Below, in pieces: positions 8,946 to 19,599 of a stretch of DNA of 64,000 nucleotides. Made by a program: the position numbers and the translations under genes. The DNA lies in assembly GCF_026914265.1 (NCBI RefSeq), contig NC_069135.1, forward strand, positions 38,018,946 through 38,082,945, written 5' to 3'. This stretch comes from Mya arenaria. Lineage: Eukaryota; Mollusca; Bivalvia; Myida; Myidae. Numbering within the stretch: the first letter of the stretch is position 1; every line of letters starts with the position of its first letter. The notes below the pieces were generated by a model. The model worked only from the letters and a program-made list of their open reading frames with translations, was not told the DNA's origin and searched no databases.

Positions 8946-11900
8946 ACCACTTGCCAGGACAGGAGGTGTTATCAGGTAACTGTCAATAGTCAAACAACCA
9001 TTTACCAAGATTGCAGGCGTTATCAAGTTACTGTCAATAGTCAAACAACCACTTACCACAACCGAAGGTTTAATCAGGTTACTGTCAACCAAGACTGGAG
9101 GTGTTATCAGGTTACTGCCAATAGTCAAACAACCACTAACCACAACCGAAGGTGTTATCAGGTTTCTGTCAACCAAGACTAGAGGTGTTATCAGTTTACT
9201 GTCAATAGGCAAACAATCACTTACCACAACCGGGGGTGTTATCAGGTTACTGTCAACCAAGACTGGAGGCGTTATCAGGTTACTGTCAATAGTCAAACAA
9301 CCACCTACCACAACCGGAGGTGTTATCAGGTTACTGTCAACCAAGACTGGAGGTGTTATCAGGTAACTGTCAATAGTCAAACAACCACTTACCACAATCG
9401 GAGTTGTAATCAGGTTACTGTCAATAGTCAAACAACCACTTACCACAACCGGAGGTGTTATCAGGTTACTGTCAACCAAGACTGGAGGTGTTATAAGGTA
9501 ACTGTCAATAGTCAAACAACCACTTACCACAATCGGAGTTGTAATCAGGTTACTGTCAATAGTCAAACAACCACTTACCACAACCGGAGGTGTTATCAGG
9601 TTACTGTCAACCAAGACTGGAGGTGTTATCAGGTTACTGTCAATAGTAAAAAAACACTTACCACAACCGGAGGTGTAATCAAGTTACTGTCAATAGTCAA
9701 AGAACCACTTACCACAACCGGAGGTGTTATCAGGTTACTGTCAACCAAGACTGGAGGTGTTATCAGTTTACTGTCAACCAAGACTGGATGCGTTATAAGG
9801 TTATTATCAAAAGTAAAAAAAAAACACTTACCACAACCGAAGGTATAATCAGGTTACTGTCAACCAAGACTGGATGCGTTATCAGGTTACTGTCAATAGT
9901 AAAAAAACACTTACCACAACCGGAGGTGTTATCAGGTTACTGTCAACCAAGACTGGAGGTGTTATCAGGTTAGTGTCAATAGGCAAACAACCACTTACCA
10001 CAACCGGAGGTGTAATCAGGTAACTGTCAACCAAAACTGGAGGTAATTGTCAATAGTAAAAAAAAAACTTACCACAACCGGGGATGTTATCAGGATACTT
10101 TCAATAGTCAAACAACCGCTTACCACAACCTGAGGTCTTATCAGGTAATTGTCAACCAAAACTAGAGGTGTTATCAGGTTAATGTCTATAGCCAAACACC
10201 CACTTACCGGCACTGGAGGTGTTACCAGGTTATTGTCAATAACCAAACATCCACTTACCAAGACTGGAGGTGTTATCAGGTTACTGTCAATAGTTAAACA
10301 ACCACTTACCAAGACCGGAGGTGTTATCAGGTTACTTTCAAAAGTCAAACATCCACTTACCAAAAATGGAGGTGTTATCAGGTTACTGTCAATAGTCAAA
10401 CTTCCACAAACAATGACTGGAGGGGTTATCTGGTTATTGTCAATAGTTGAAGGTGTTATCTGGTTACTGTCAATAGTCAAACATCCACTTTCCAAGACTG
10501 TAGGTGTTATGAGGTTAATGTTAATAGTCACACATTCACTTACCAAGACCGAAGGTATTATAAGGTTATTATCAAAAGTCAAACATCCAATTACCAAGAC
10601 TGGAGGTGTTATGAGGTTAATGTAAATAGTCAAACATTCCCTTACCAAGAACGGAGGTATTATAAGGTTAATGTCAAAAGTCAAACATCTACTAACCAAG
10701 ACTTAAGGTGTTATCAGGCTACTGTCAATAGTCAAAACATCCACTTACCAAGACCGGATGTGTTATCAGGTTACTGTCAATAGTTAAAAAACCACTTACT
10801 AAGACCGGAGGTGTTATCAGGATACTTTCCAAAGTCTATCAACCACTTACCAAAAATGGAGGTGTTATCAGATTACTGTCAATAGTCAACAACCACTTAC
10901 AATGAATGTAGGTGTTATCTGGTTATTGTCAATATTTGGAGGTGTTTTCAGGTTACTGTCAATAGTCAAACAACAACTTACAAAGATTGGAGGTGTTATG
11001 AGGTTAATGTTAATAGTCAAACATCCACTTACCAAGACCGGAGGCATTGTAAGGTTAATGTCAAAAGTCAAACATCCACTTACCAAGACTAGAGGTGTTA
11101 TCAGGTTACTGTCAATTGTCAAACATCCACTTACCAAGACCGGATGTGTTATCAGCTTACTGTCAATAGTTTAAAAAACCACTTACCAAAACTGGAGGTG
11201 TTATCAGGTAACTGTCATTAGTCAAACATCCACTTACCAAGACAGGAGGTGTAATCAGGTTACTGTCAATAGTCAAACATCCACTTACCAAGACCGGAGG
11301 TGTTAACAGGTTACTGTCAGTAGTCAAACATCTAATTACCTAGACTGGAGGTGTTATGAGGTTAATGTAAAAAGTCAGATATCCACTTACCAAGACCGGA
11401 GGTATTATAAGGTTAATGTCAATAGTCAAACATCCACTTACCAAGACTGGTGGTGTTATCAGGTTATTGTCATTAGTCAAACATCCACTTACCAAGACTG
11501 GAGGTGTTTTCAGGTTATTGTCAATAGTCAAACATCCACTTACAACAACCGGAGGTGTTATCTGGTCACTGTCATTAGTCAAACATCCACTTACAACAAC
11601 CGGAGGTGTTATCTGGTCACTGTCATTAGTCAAACATCCATTTACCAAGACTGGAGGTGTTATGAGGTTAATGTCAATAGTCAATCATCCACTTACCAAG
11701 ACTGAAGGTGTTATAAGGCTACTGTCAATAGTCAAACATCCACATACCAAGACTGAAGGTGTTATAAGGCTACTGTGAATAGTCAAACATCCACTTACCA
11801 AGACCGGAGGTGTTATCAGGTTACTGTCAGTAGTCAAACATCTAATTACCTAGACTGGAGGTGTTATGAGGTTAATGTAAAAAGTCAAACATCCACTTAC

Positions 11901-12290
11901 CAAGACTGGAGGTGTTATCAGGTTACTGTCATTAGTCAAACATCCACTTACCAAGACTGGAGGTGTTTTCAGGTTATTGTCAATAGTCAAACATCCATTT
12001 ACAACAACCGGAGGTGTTATCTTGTTACTGTCATTAGTCAAACATCCATTTACCAAGACTGGAGGTGTTATGAGGTTAATGTCAATAGTCAAACAGTCAC
12101 TTACCAAGACTGGAGGTGTTATAAGGTTACTGTCAATAGTCAAACATCCACTTACTAAGACCAGAGATGTTATCAGGTTACTGTCAGTAGGCAAACATCC
12201 AATTACCAAAACCAGAGGTGTTATCAGGTTACTGTCAATAGTCAAACATCCACTTACCAAGACTGGAGGTGTTATCAGATTACTGTCTGA
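8946..12290. repeat. 51-bp minisatellite carrying a splice donor in each unit (33/51-bp mixed units at low-coordinate end)
   Basis: About 65-75 units. The full unit is 51 bp and on the minus strand contains CCAGTCTTG/GTAAGTGG, a near-consensus 5' splice site, followed by CTATTGACAG. In 8946-10150 a 33-bp unit lacking the donor alternates with the 51-bp unit, giving an 84-bp higher-order repeat. Both lengths are multiples of three, so long frames stay open on both strands; their translated 17-residue repeats (LITPPVLVSGCLTIDSN on the minus strand) should not be taken as genes by themselves. Variants with GGTTGTGGTAAGTGG dominate before 10150 and CCAGTCTTGGTAAGTGG after. The unit at 12258-12290 is part of a real exon; the paralogous locus has just one unit. 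Confidence 0.95.
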
Positions 12291-12341
12291 TTTGTGAACC
12301 AAACACCTCTCATGTAACTCATGTAACTGATTCAGGTAAAC
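12258..12341 (-). CDS. 84-nt internal exon of the unrecognised minus-strand gene (D1 copy 1)
   Basis: The acceptor TTTTGTGCAG (12342-12351) and donor CTTG/GTAAGTGG (12253-12258) bound 28 codons, VYLNQLHELHERCLVHKSDS then NLITPPVL, phase 0 at both ends. The paralogue at 45273-45356 has the same length, splice sites and frame with conservative differences, which is the main support. Its last ~33 nt plus the donor are the seed of the adjacent minisatellite. The frame is also open beyond the donor to 11850, so use of more distal donors would add 17-residue repeats. Function unknown. Confidence 0.65.
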
Positions 12342-12387
12342 CTGCACAAAACACCATCTATTTAATTCCCAACAATTGATTTCAAAC

Positions 12388-13005
12388 AATGGTTTTAACA
12401 CTAGATTTAAAACTATGTCATCAAATAAGGAATGAATTGCGGGGTTGATGTCATTACCGGGATATGAACGCAATTGGGCTGGTCTAAGTGTGTGGAGAGT
12501 GAAGGACTACACTTGTACTTTGACCAGCCCAATTGCGTTCATATCCCCGATAATGACATCCACCCGCATTCATTCCTTATATGTACACCAATAGTTAATT
12601 ATTTTATTCAAGAAACGTTAAAAAATACTTTATTTCATTTCGGATTACTTTTTAGTAATCCTTTCTTGCCCATTTTGTAAATAGGATGACCCGACTGTTA
12701 CCGGAAACATTTTTTTTAAATGACGTCACAATAACGCGGGAAAAGATCAACCACTTGAAATCACTCTTAAACGTAAAATTGAAACTCTTTTGGCAGCAAA
12801 ACGTTTTAAATTTTATCACTAAGCACCTTTTAAAATGTTGATTTATATTTAACGGGACCTGCTGTACAAAAAATAACAAGATCAATAGTTTTCATGTATA
12901 TTGTTATGCGATGAATTGCGATTCGAACATATCCGAAGATGTTGCGTTCATCGATTGATGAACGCAAAATTTGCCGAAAGGCAGTTGATTTGAGGAATGG
13001 AAGTT
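12388..13005. mobile_element. ~0.6-kb insertion with a 60-bp-arm inverted repeat
   Basis: This stretch is absent from the D1 copy at 45390-45440. It contains inverted arms at 12425-12484 and 12522-12580 around a ~37-bp loop, and a second short inverted repeat (GCGTTCATC / GATGAACGC, 12945-12967) near the other end. One arm recurs alone at 51471-51531, so the arm belongs to a dispersed foldback-type family. Transposase coding was not seen, so it would be non-autonomous. Confidence 0.6.
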
Positions 13006-13668
13006 GAGGTACAAATATTGGGTTATAATGTTACGTAGGGAATATTTTGTTGATCTTCTGGGTTGTATCACTTAGAGCTGTTTGAGTCAAGTATAATGTT
13101 ATATCTTTATGCCAGCAATCAGAAGTGTTGAACTCCCAATGATCAAATGACTTACATAATATTGCTTTTATTTCATAGCTATATATATAAAGTACTTTTT
13201 ATATAAAAAATAACTCATTTTTTCTTTAAAAAAGCATTTAAATCCGACGAACATATATGCCGTTCCTTGTGCGTATACCTGCAGGGATAAATATGCGGAT
13301 ACCGAGTCAGAAAACACAATGTGTAATATTGATATTCTTTCTTCCATATTAAGTTTAAATCATTATTTTAGACAGAAACTATAAAGGTGTTTACAAGGTC
13401 ATTGTAATTATTGTTAGTAAAGTTCACTTATTTCATTTAATGCATATGATTGATATTATTCTGGTTAACATGATTGTGTTATCTAGGAATTACATTAAAA
13501 TGCATTCCATTCATTCTAAAATCAATCAATTTTCACAGCCATAACATTTAACTTTGTATTGCACTCAAATACAAAAATGAATTCATCAATGCGATCTTTT
13601 TTGTTTAATTTTATACGTTTAAAGTATTTGTATGTATTAAGTTGATAAGGGAAATCCTGTAATGTTAC

Positions 13669-13748
13669 CATGGTAATATTTCTTTCCTCTGGTCGATTTC
13701 TAGACTGTATTCTCTCAAAACTGGTTTAAGGGGATGTTTGCAGATACA
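13669..13748 (-). CDS. 80-nt internal exon of the unrecognised minus-strand gene (D1 copy 1)
   Basis: The acceptor TTGTTTCAG (13749-13757) and donor CCATG/GTAACA (13664-13669) enclose an open frame beginning CICKHPLKPVLREYSLEIDQ. The paralogue 46129-46208 has the same length and the same frame with few substitutions. It starts in phase 0 and ends in phase 2, whereas the 84-nt exon needs phase 0, so at least one more exon or another donor must lie between them. It was not found. Confidence 0.5.
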
Positions 13749-13759
13749 CTGAAACAACC

Positions 13760-14270
13760 ATAAAGCAACATGTTCATATAATGGAAACGTAGGAGCATTA
13801 CTGTGAAAAATGTTGGAGAAAAGAGGGAGCAATTCGATATAAAATGGAGGGAAAAATAGGGTAAATGTAGAGTTTAAATAGTAAAAAAATGTTTTAATAG
13901 GATTGGCCTTTTATATACCAGGTAAATGGCTACTGAACTTTCTCACCCAATTTGAGGACATATAGAGCTTGGTTTTAAGTTTTTGTTGACAGATATCTTT
14001 AAAACGGGGGCGGCGGAGGAGGCATACTCGCGGTGAATTTGACACAAAAATGGGCAGGATATCTACAATTGTTTGTAAAGGACCAAGACATATAGAAGTC
14101 TGACTCCATTAAATCATAGGATTACTGAAATGTTCGAAAAGCATAGAATAACTATAATGTACCTCTATCGTTACCGAAAAATAAGTTAAAAAGTTCAAAG
14201 TATAGTTATATAGTGTAGGAAGAAAAATGACTTTTTAAGATGAGACAGAAACAACTGCAATAGACAGAGA
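13760..14270. other. purine-rich degenerate repeat and spacer
   Basis: Contains degenerate 'gtaggagcattactgtgaaaaatg'-type phrases related to 46250-46740, then AT-rich sequence up to the LINE relic. No gene seen. Confidence 0.45.
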
Positions 14271-14277
14271 TTGCATA

Positions 14278-16564
14278 ATGAGTATAAAAACGCTCGCAAT
14301 AACTTTGATAAACTGTTACGCCAGACGGAACAAGCATATAGGCGCGCTCAAAGCTATTAAAATCGACGAGATCTCAACTTCAAATCCAAATGAATTCTGG
14401 CAAAAGATAAAACGCTTAGGGCCAAGAAAAGATAATTTCATACCAGTCGAAATAGTCGATAACGACGGAAATGTCTGCAAAAATGAACAAACGGTGTTAA
14501 ATAGGTAGAAATCAGACTTTGAGAAAATTTATAACTGTGGTGATACGGGTTATTTTGATGGAGAGCATTATAGACAATGTTTAAATCATAATACTTGAAC
14601 ACAGAAATGTTGACCCTCTTTACGCACCAAATGTTATTTTGAATAAAAATGTTTCTATAGAAGAGATAACAAACATTATTATGAGTGCTAAAAATGAGTC
14701 AGACCCGGGTTATGACAGAATCCCATACGATGTTCTTAATTTCCCAGCTGTTATTGCCGTTATACAGAAATTGTTTCAGGTAATATTTGATTGTAGTATT
14801 ATACCATCGATTTGGCGCAAAGCTATTATTTGCCCCATACTGAAAGACCCAAGCACCGACAAAAGAGTACCACTTCATTATAGAGGAATTAGCCTGTTAT
14901 CATGCATCAACAAACTGTACACATCATTCTTAAATAAGTATGTGTCTTCATTTTTAGAATTTAATGACCTTTTGGCTGATGAACAAAATGGGTTTCCGAA
15001 GGGTAGATCGTGCGAGGACCACATATTTCCACTTAACAGTATTATTCACAACAACAAGAACGTATACACTGCTTTCATTGACCTTAAGAAGTGTTTCGAT
15101 TATGTGGACCGGAAGTTGCTTCTATATAAAGTGTTGCTTCACAATAGTGATGGGAAAGTATACCAGTCCATAAAGAACATTTATGCAAGCTCATCTGCGT
15201 GTGTGCGTATTAACAACAGTGGACTCGCAAACAACGTCACTAAAGATTGGGTTGAGTGTACTTCCGGTTTAAAACAGGGCTGCACTCTGTCGCCAACCCT
15301 CTGGGCAATATTCGCAAATGATCTTGCACAGGAGTTAAAAGATGTAGCCCTTGGTGTGAGCATCGGTACAGACAACATCTCGATACTTTTGTATGCGGAC
15401 GACACCGTCTTGATATCAGACACTGTGGACAATTTACAGGCTATGCTGAACGTCATTTACACATGGTGCAATAAATGGCGAGAACTCATCAACACTAACA
15501 AATCGAGGTATGTACATTTTCGTCAAGGGCGATCGAAACGCAGTGAACACGTATTCAAAGTTGGTGGTAATGTTATAGAAACCGCGGACCATTACAAATA
15601 CCTGGAGGTAAATTTGACGAGAAAAACAACTTTGTGTTGAACTGCGATGCATTATCGAAAGGGGCTGGACATGCACTAGGCGGCTAAATTAACAAAATCC
15701 TTAACCTCAAAGATATTGGTTTTAATACGTACGAGAAACTTTTTAATTGTTGTGTACCTCCTATTCTTGAATATGGTGCAGCAACCTGGGGATACAAGTC
15801 TTTCCAAAGTATTGACAATGTCTGTCATCGTGCTCTAAGATACTTTTTCGGAGTACATCGATTTCTGCCACTGTAAGCTTTATACGTAGACTCTGGCTGG
15901 GTTCCCAGTGTGTTTAAACGTAAACTGTCAGTATTACGTTTTTGGAACAGACTATTACTAATGGAAAATGAAAGGCTAACAAAGAAAGTGTTTATGTACG
16001 ATTATAATAGATGTAATAATTACTGGTCTAGCGATGTTAAATCTATATTAATCAATCTAAATCTTGAGCAACATTTTTATGTAAGATCTTATGTTGAGCT
16101 CTCAAATGTAAATGAACTTATTTGACTTATACAGTGAACAGTGGACAAATGACGTGCAGAATGTGGAAAACCTATGCACTTACAGACAGTTTAAATCCAC
16201 GTTTAAAAAGGAAGACTATTTATTACTGAACATACCAAAATATGAACGCCCTCTGTTGTGCCAATTCCGTTTCGGAATTTTACCAATACGAATCGAAACT
16301 GGACGCTTTGTTGGTGAACCCCCCGAAAATAGACTATGTAGACTTTGCAACAGTAACTAAGTTGAAAGTGAAATTTATTTCCTTTTACAATGCGATACAG
16401 ATACAAACATTAGAAATAGTTTACTTAGTACCACTGATGTGTTAAACGATGTTAGCCTACCATTATCTGATAAATTATGTTCACTTATGCATTCACATCC
16501 CAGAAAGATTGCCAAATTTGTAACTAAGGCGTATCCACTAAGAAGAAGTTTGTTGTATTCTTAA
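14278..16564 (+). pseudogene. decayed, 5'-truncated non-LTR retrotransposon (reverse transcriptase)
   Basis: The longest open piece (14639-15640) has non-LTR reverse-transcriptase motifs: DPGYDRIPYDVL, WRKAIICPILK, YRGISLLSC, DEQNGFPKGRSCEDHIF, AFIDLKKCFD, SGLKQGCTLSPTLWAIFANDL and the catalytic LLYADDTVLIS. It breaks by stop and frameshift after 15640, then continues in pieces (YEKLFNCCVPPILEYGAATWGY near 15740, a further frame at 15910-16125). It ends in a CCHC-like motif (CRLCNSN, then a Cys near FLLQC) around 16340-16400. The 14278-14508 piece matches the linker before the reverse transcriptase. The endonuclease is missing. A polyadenylation signal lies near 16790. Several stops make it non-functional. 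CR1/Nimb-like placement is a guess. Confidence 0.85.
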
Positions 16565-16799
16565 AACCAAAATATTTGCATATTTCTCGCTAACAACATA
16601 TATTACCATGTTTAATTAATGTGTATTATCTGCCATTATTGTTTTGTAATAATGTGTATGAATTGACCTTGCTATACTTATTACCATTTATGTTGTAATG
16701 TGACTTATAGGTCCACTGGGCCGGGTGTAAAATATTTTGTCTATATTGCATGATATTATGTATATTGTCCATTACACATGTCACTATAATAAACCATTT

Positions 16800-18230
16800 T
16801 CTTATCTTTTCGTATCTATACTACTGACTGAGTCTGTTCAGGTTTCAGTTAGTAGTAAGGCTTCTTTTAGGATTTCATAATATTGCAAAACGGACTATTA
16901 GTTAAATATTGATGTTGAATTGATGATAATTATTATTGGATGTATTTATATATTGTTAACCATATGCTGAATAGTACAAGTTGTAAAGGTATAATGTGTT
17001 CTTTATTGCTGTAAAAAGTTAGGTTTCTCAATGTGGCAAAAAACTTCAGTCTAATACAAATCAAAGTCAAAACGCTCAAAGGATTATCGACGAGAATAAA
17101 TTTAATAAAATGAAATTAAAGTCCGCCACGTTTCTTGACTTAATTTCGTTTTGAATAACACAGTAAATGCAAGGGCATTTGCGTAGTACGAGCGTATGTT
17201 CAGAGTACTTTTATGGTCAGTGAGATGTTTCAAAAATCCCCGAATATGCTGTAAAATAAAATAAAAATTAAGGTCATAAACTTGCGTAAGTCTTACCTAT
17301 TTTTTGGTCTATCCGTATTTATATGCAAATTAGTGAAAAGATATTTGTTTGAAACTGTTGTTGTGTCAGAATTTGGTCAAATATGACTTTGATACATCAA
17401 TTTGGACCAAACAGCATCGACGTCATAAGGTAAAATTCTGTATTCACTTGTATTTTGACTTGAATCAAATAATACTTAATTGAGTCATTGTTCATTTCGA
17501 TTTATTTACAACCAAGAAAAAACACTAATAACGCAATATTTATTGCTACCGGTGTCAGATACATGTTTTACTGCGTAATTATTGATTCAATTAATATTTA
17601 ATGCATAAGACGATAAACAATGACTTCCAGCATAGCCAAAATGCATTTATTGTAAACAAAATGATTAAATTTCCAAAAATCGAGCCTGTGTTTATAACGG
17701 AAGCCGACACTTAGATTGTTTTTTGGAACCAATGCTCAACCGATCGATATTCAGTATAAAACACCACGCATCGGTTACTTCCCTTTACAAATACACTTAA
17801 ACTAGTGATGAAAAAGTATAATTGATTATTTCTTCAGCCTTCTTGCTAGCAATTAAGATATAGGAGCGGGCGCACAAAAAAAAGATTATTTTTTTTTACT
17901 TTTCAAAAAAATAGGAGCGGTAAATCCGAGGAAAGAAATATCAATTTGGTGTAGTCTAGTCGAAGTATGGGTGTTTTGCCTTACTCTTTACATTTCTCGG
18001 CGTCACGGAAAATGACCATTGCCGAATAGCGAATGACATCCAATTGATTGAGTTTAGAAAAACAGACGAATACAGTGCTATTGTCAAAGAGTTTTTGAAT
18101 TAGTATGCCTTAATTATCTGGGACCAATAACAATCCTACGCCCAGTCGCCATGCAAAATACCACAGCACATTAAGATTTTAGTGAAACTAATTTGTATAC
18201 AAATAACGTACTTGACAATAGTTTTAAAAG
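16800..18230. other. intergenic sequence
   Basis: AT-rich, with the phrase 'ataggagcggg' and a related 'ataggagcggt' at 17861-17935. No exon or array recognised. Confidence 0.4.
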
Positions 18231-18687
18231 CAAAATACGACGCATGTCAGCCAAATAAACGTCACATGATGTCAAACGTGACGTTAGGTGAATCATGAAA
18301 ACTAATAAAGCAAATTGTATAATCATTCAATTGTACAAACCAATCGTATGATAATATACAGAAACATATATAAACAAACAAGGGTAGATAAAAAGACTAG
18401 TATACTAGTTAAAAATGAGAAAAACATACACAAAGGTATACAATTAGCGCAATATATTACACCGTCCAGTTTCCTTGATGTTAACGTCATTTCCAAAAAA
18501 GACACGTAGCGACTATTTGTTGACATTTTCACTTTTGCTTGATTTCCGTTAATAAAATAAATTTCAAGCGAAAATATGGGAAATTGCTTTAGAAAAAAAG
18601 AACAATAAATAAGGCAATGTAACGATGACGTTTCCGTCGCTATTTCGTCCAATAATCTGTTCCGTCCGTCGCCATCAGCGGTGAAAT

Positions 18688-18747
18688 ATGGCGACATGGA
18701 AGAGGAGTTGAAGAAGTGTGAAGAAATGGTTGGCGACCTTGACATAG
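18688..18747 (+). CDS. possible first coding exon of a plus-strand gene
   Basis: A locally CpG-rich stretch with CRE-like TGACG motifs (18280, 18627) leads to AATATGGCGACATGG, which resembles a YY1 site over a start codon, typical of housekeeping promoters. From the ATG at 18696 the frame reads MEEELKKCEEMVGDLDI and meets a weak donor ATAG/GTGTGG at 18748. The first ATG (18688) gives only eight codons. It could be the start of the COMMD7-like gene that ends at 50152, or of nothing at all. Confidence 0.25.
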
Positions 18748-18985
18748 GTGTGGATTTTTTATATCTTTAATATTGAATATAATATTATAATAATGTATAT
18801 ATTTTATAGTCCGTTTAAATTACTTTATGCATGTTAATAAAACGCCAATGATAAAATAATAAAAATAAATTAATCTATAAAAATATAAATTCTGAACAGT
18901 TTGTCATGGCCCCAGGACACTTAACATGGCATCTGAATAAACAACAACAAGCCATGAGTAGTCTTATGATCGAGTGATATATACT

Positions 18986-19066
18986 TCAGCAGCCGCACTT
19001 CCTTTCTGATTGTCGGCGGATACAAAAACATACTTCTTGTAATCAAGTACTTTTATACTTTAAACT
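18986..19066 (+). pseudogene. C-terminal relic of a TRIM-like gene
   Basis: FSSRTSFLIVGGYKNILLVI, a short tail and a stop closely match the last residues of the TRIM-like gene ending at 35682 (FSSRTSSLIVGGNKLLVIKL). The 3' flank also aligns (the 'atcttccttatt' region of both). The body of the gene is absent upstream, so only the end of this paralogue was kept when the block was duplicated or later deleted. Confidence 0.7.
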
Positions 19067-19599
19067 AACACGTACTGCCTTCGTTTCAACTATCCAACAT
19101 ATCTTCCTTATTGTTGGGCAGTTTGGTTACATTAGTATGCTTAGACTGGAGGCAAAATTTAATGTGATATAGTTGAAAAGTATCGCATGAATGGAATTTG
19201 TTAAAAGGAATTTCATTTAATATGAAATAAGAAACTCTATACATTAAGCGATCAATTTATGAAGAGGCAATGATCCAATTTATATAGTGGACTAATTGAC
19301 GGCTTTGTTAACGTTCAGCATACCTGTCGTAATGAAAGATTAATATACAGAAGCCTGGTATGGTTTTAATTTGTCTCCATTTGTAAACCCTTAAACAAAA
19401 GAACCAATTAAGCGATTATACAAACGAACAGTTGATATCTTTATCACAACTAGATCTTGTGCTCAATAATATGTTGGCGCTTATTATTTACAGAAAACAA
19501 GCAGGTTGATTTGATTTGATTCATTTTAAGTATTACGTGCATTTACCGGATTGTTTCAAATACATCATCACATCACAATATAACACCGTAACTCTCGAT
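19067..19599. other. 3' flank of the TRIM relic
   Basis: AT-rich. Its first part is similar to the sequence after 35690. No gene seen. Confidence 0.4.

Larger units (their letters stand above)
7730..13750. repeat. segmental duplication D1, copy 1 (partner 40010-46210)
   Basis: Bases 7730-8060 align closely by eye with 40010-40370. Bases 8085-8940 align with 44115-45240, 12258-12390 with 45273-45390, and 13010-13750 with 45440-46210. Differences are a 3.3-kb minisatellite and a ~0.6-kb insertion in this copy, and a 3.7-kb insertion in the other. Both copies are in the same orientation. Confidence 0.85.

Noticed and set aside
8943..12158. Long open frames on both strands across the 51-bp array (for example 8943-9614, 10016-10699, 11416-11778)
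   Set aside because: Unit lengths of 51 and 33 are multiples of three and the unit lacks stops in some frames, so open frames follow automatically. Only the part contiguous with the 84-nt exon (11850-12341) has independent support.
12403..12473. Upstream extension of the 84-nt exon to a start codon at 12473
   Set aside because: The extension lies in the foldback insertion and beyond a good acceptor (TTTTGTGCAG); the paralogue shows conservation only from the acceptor.
18323..18745. 140-codon minus-strand frame near 18.5 kb
   Set aside because: The plus strand here has the promoter-like and start-codon features. The minus frame is Phe/Leu/Ile-rich from AT bias, with no domain.
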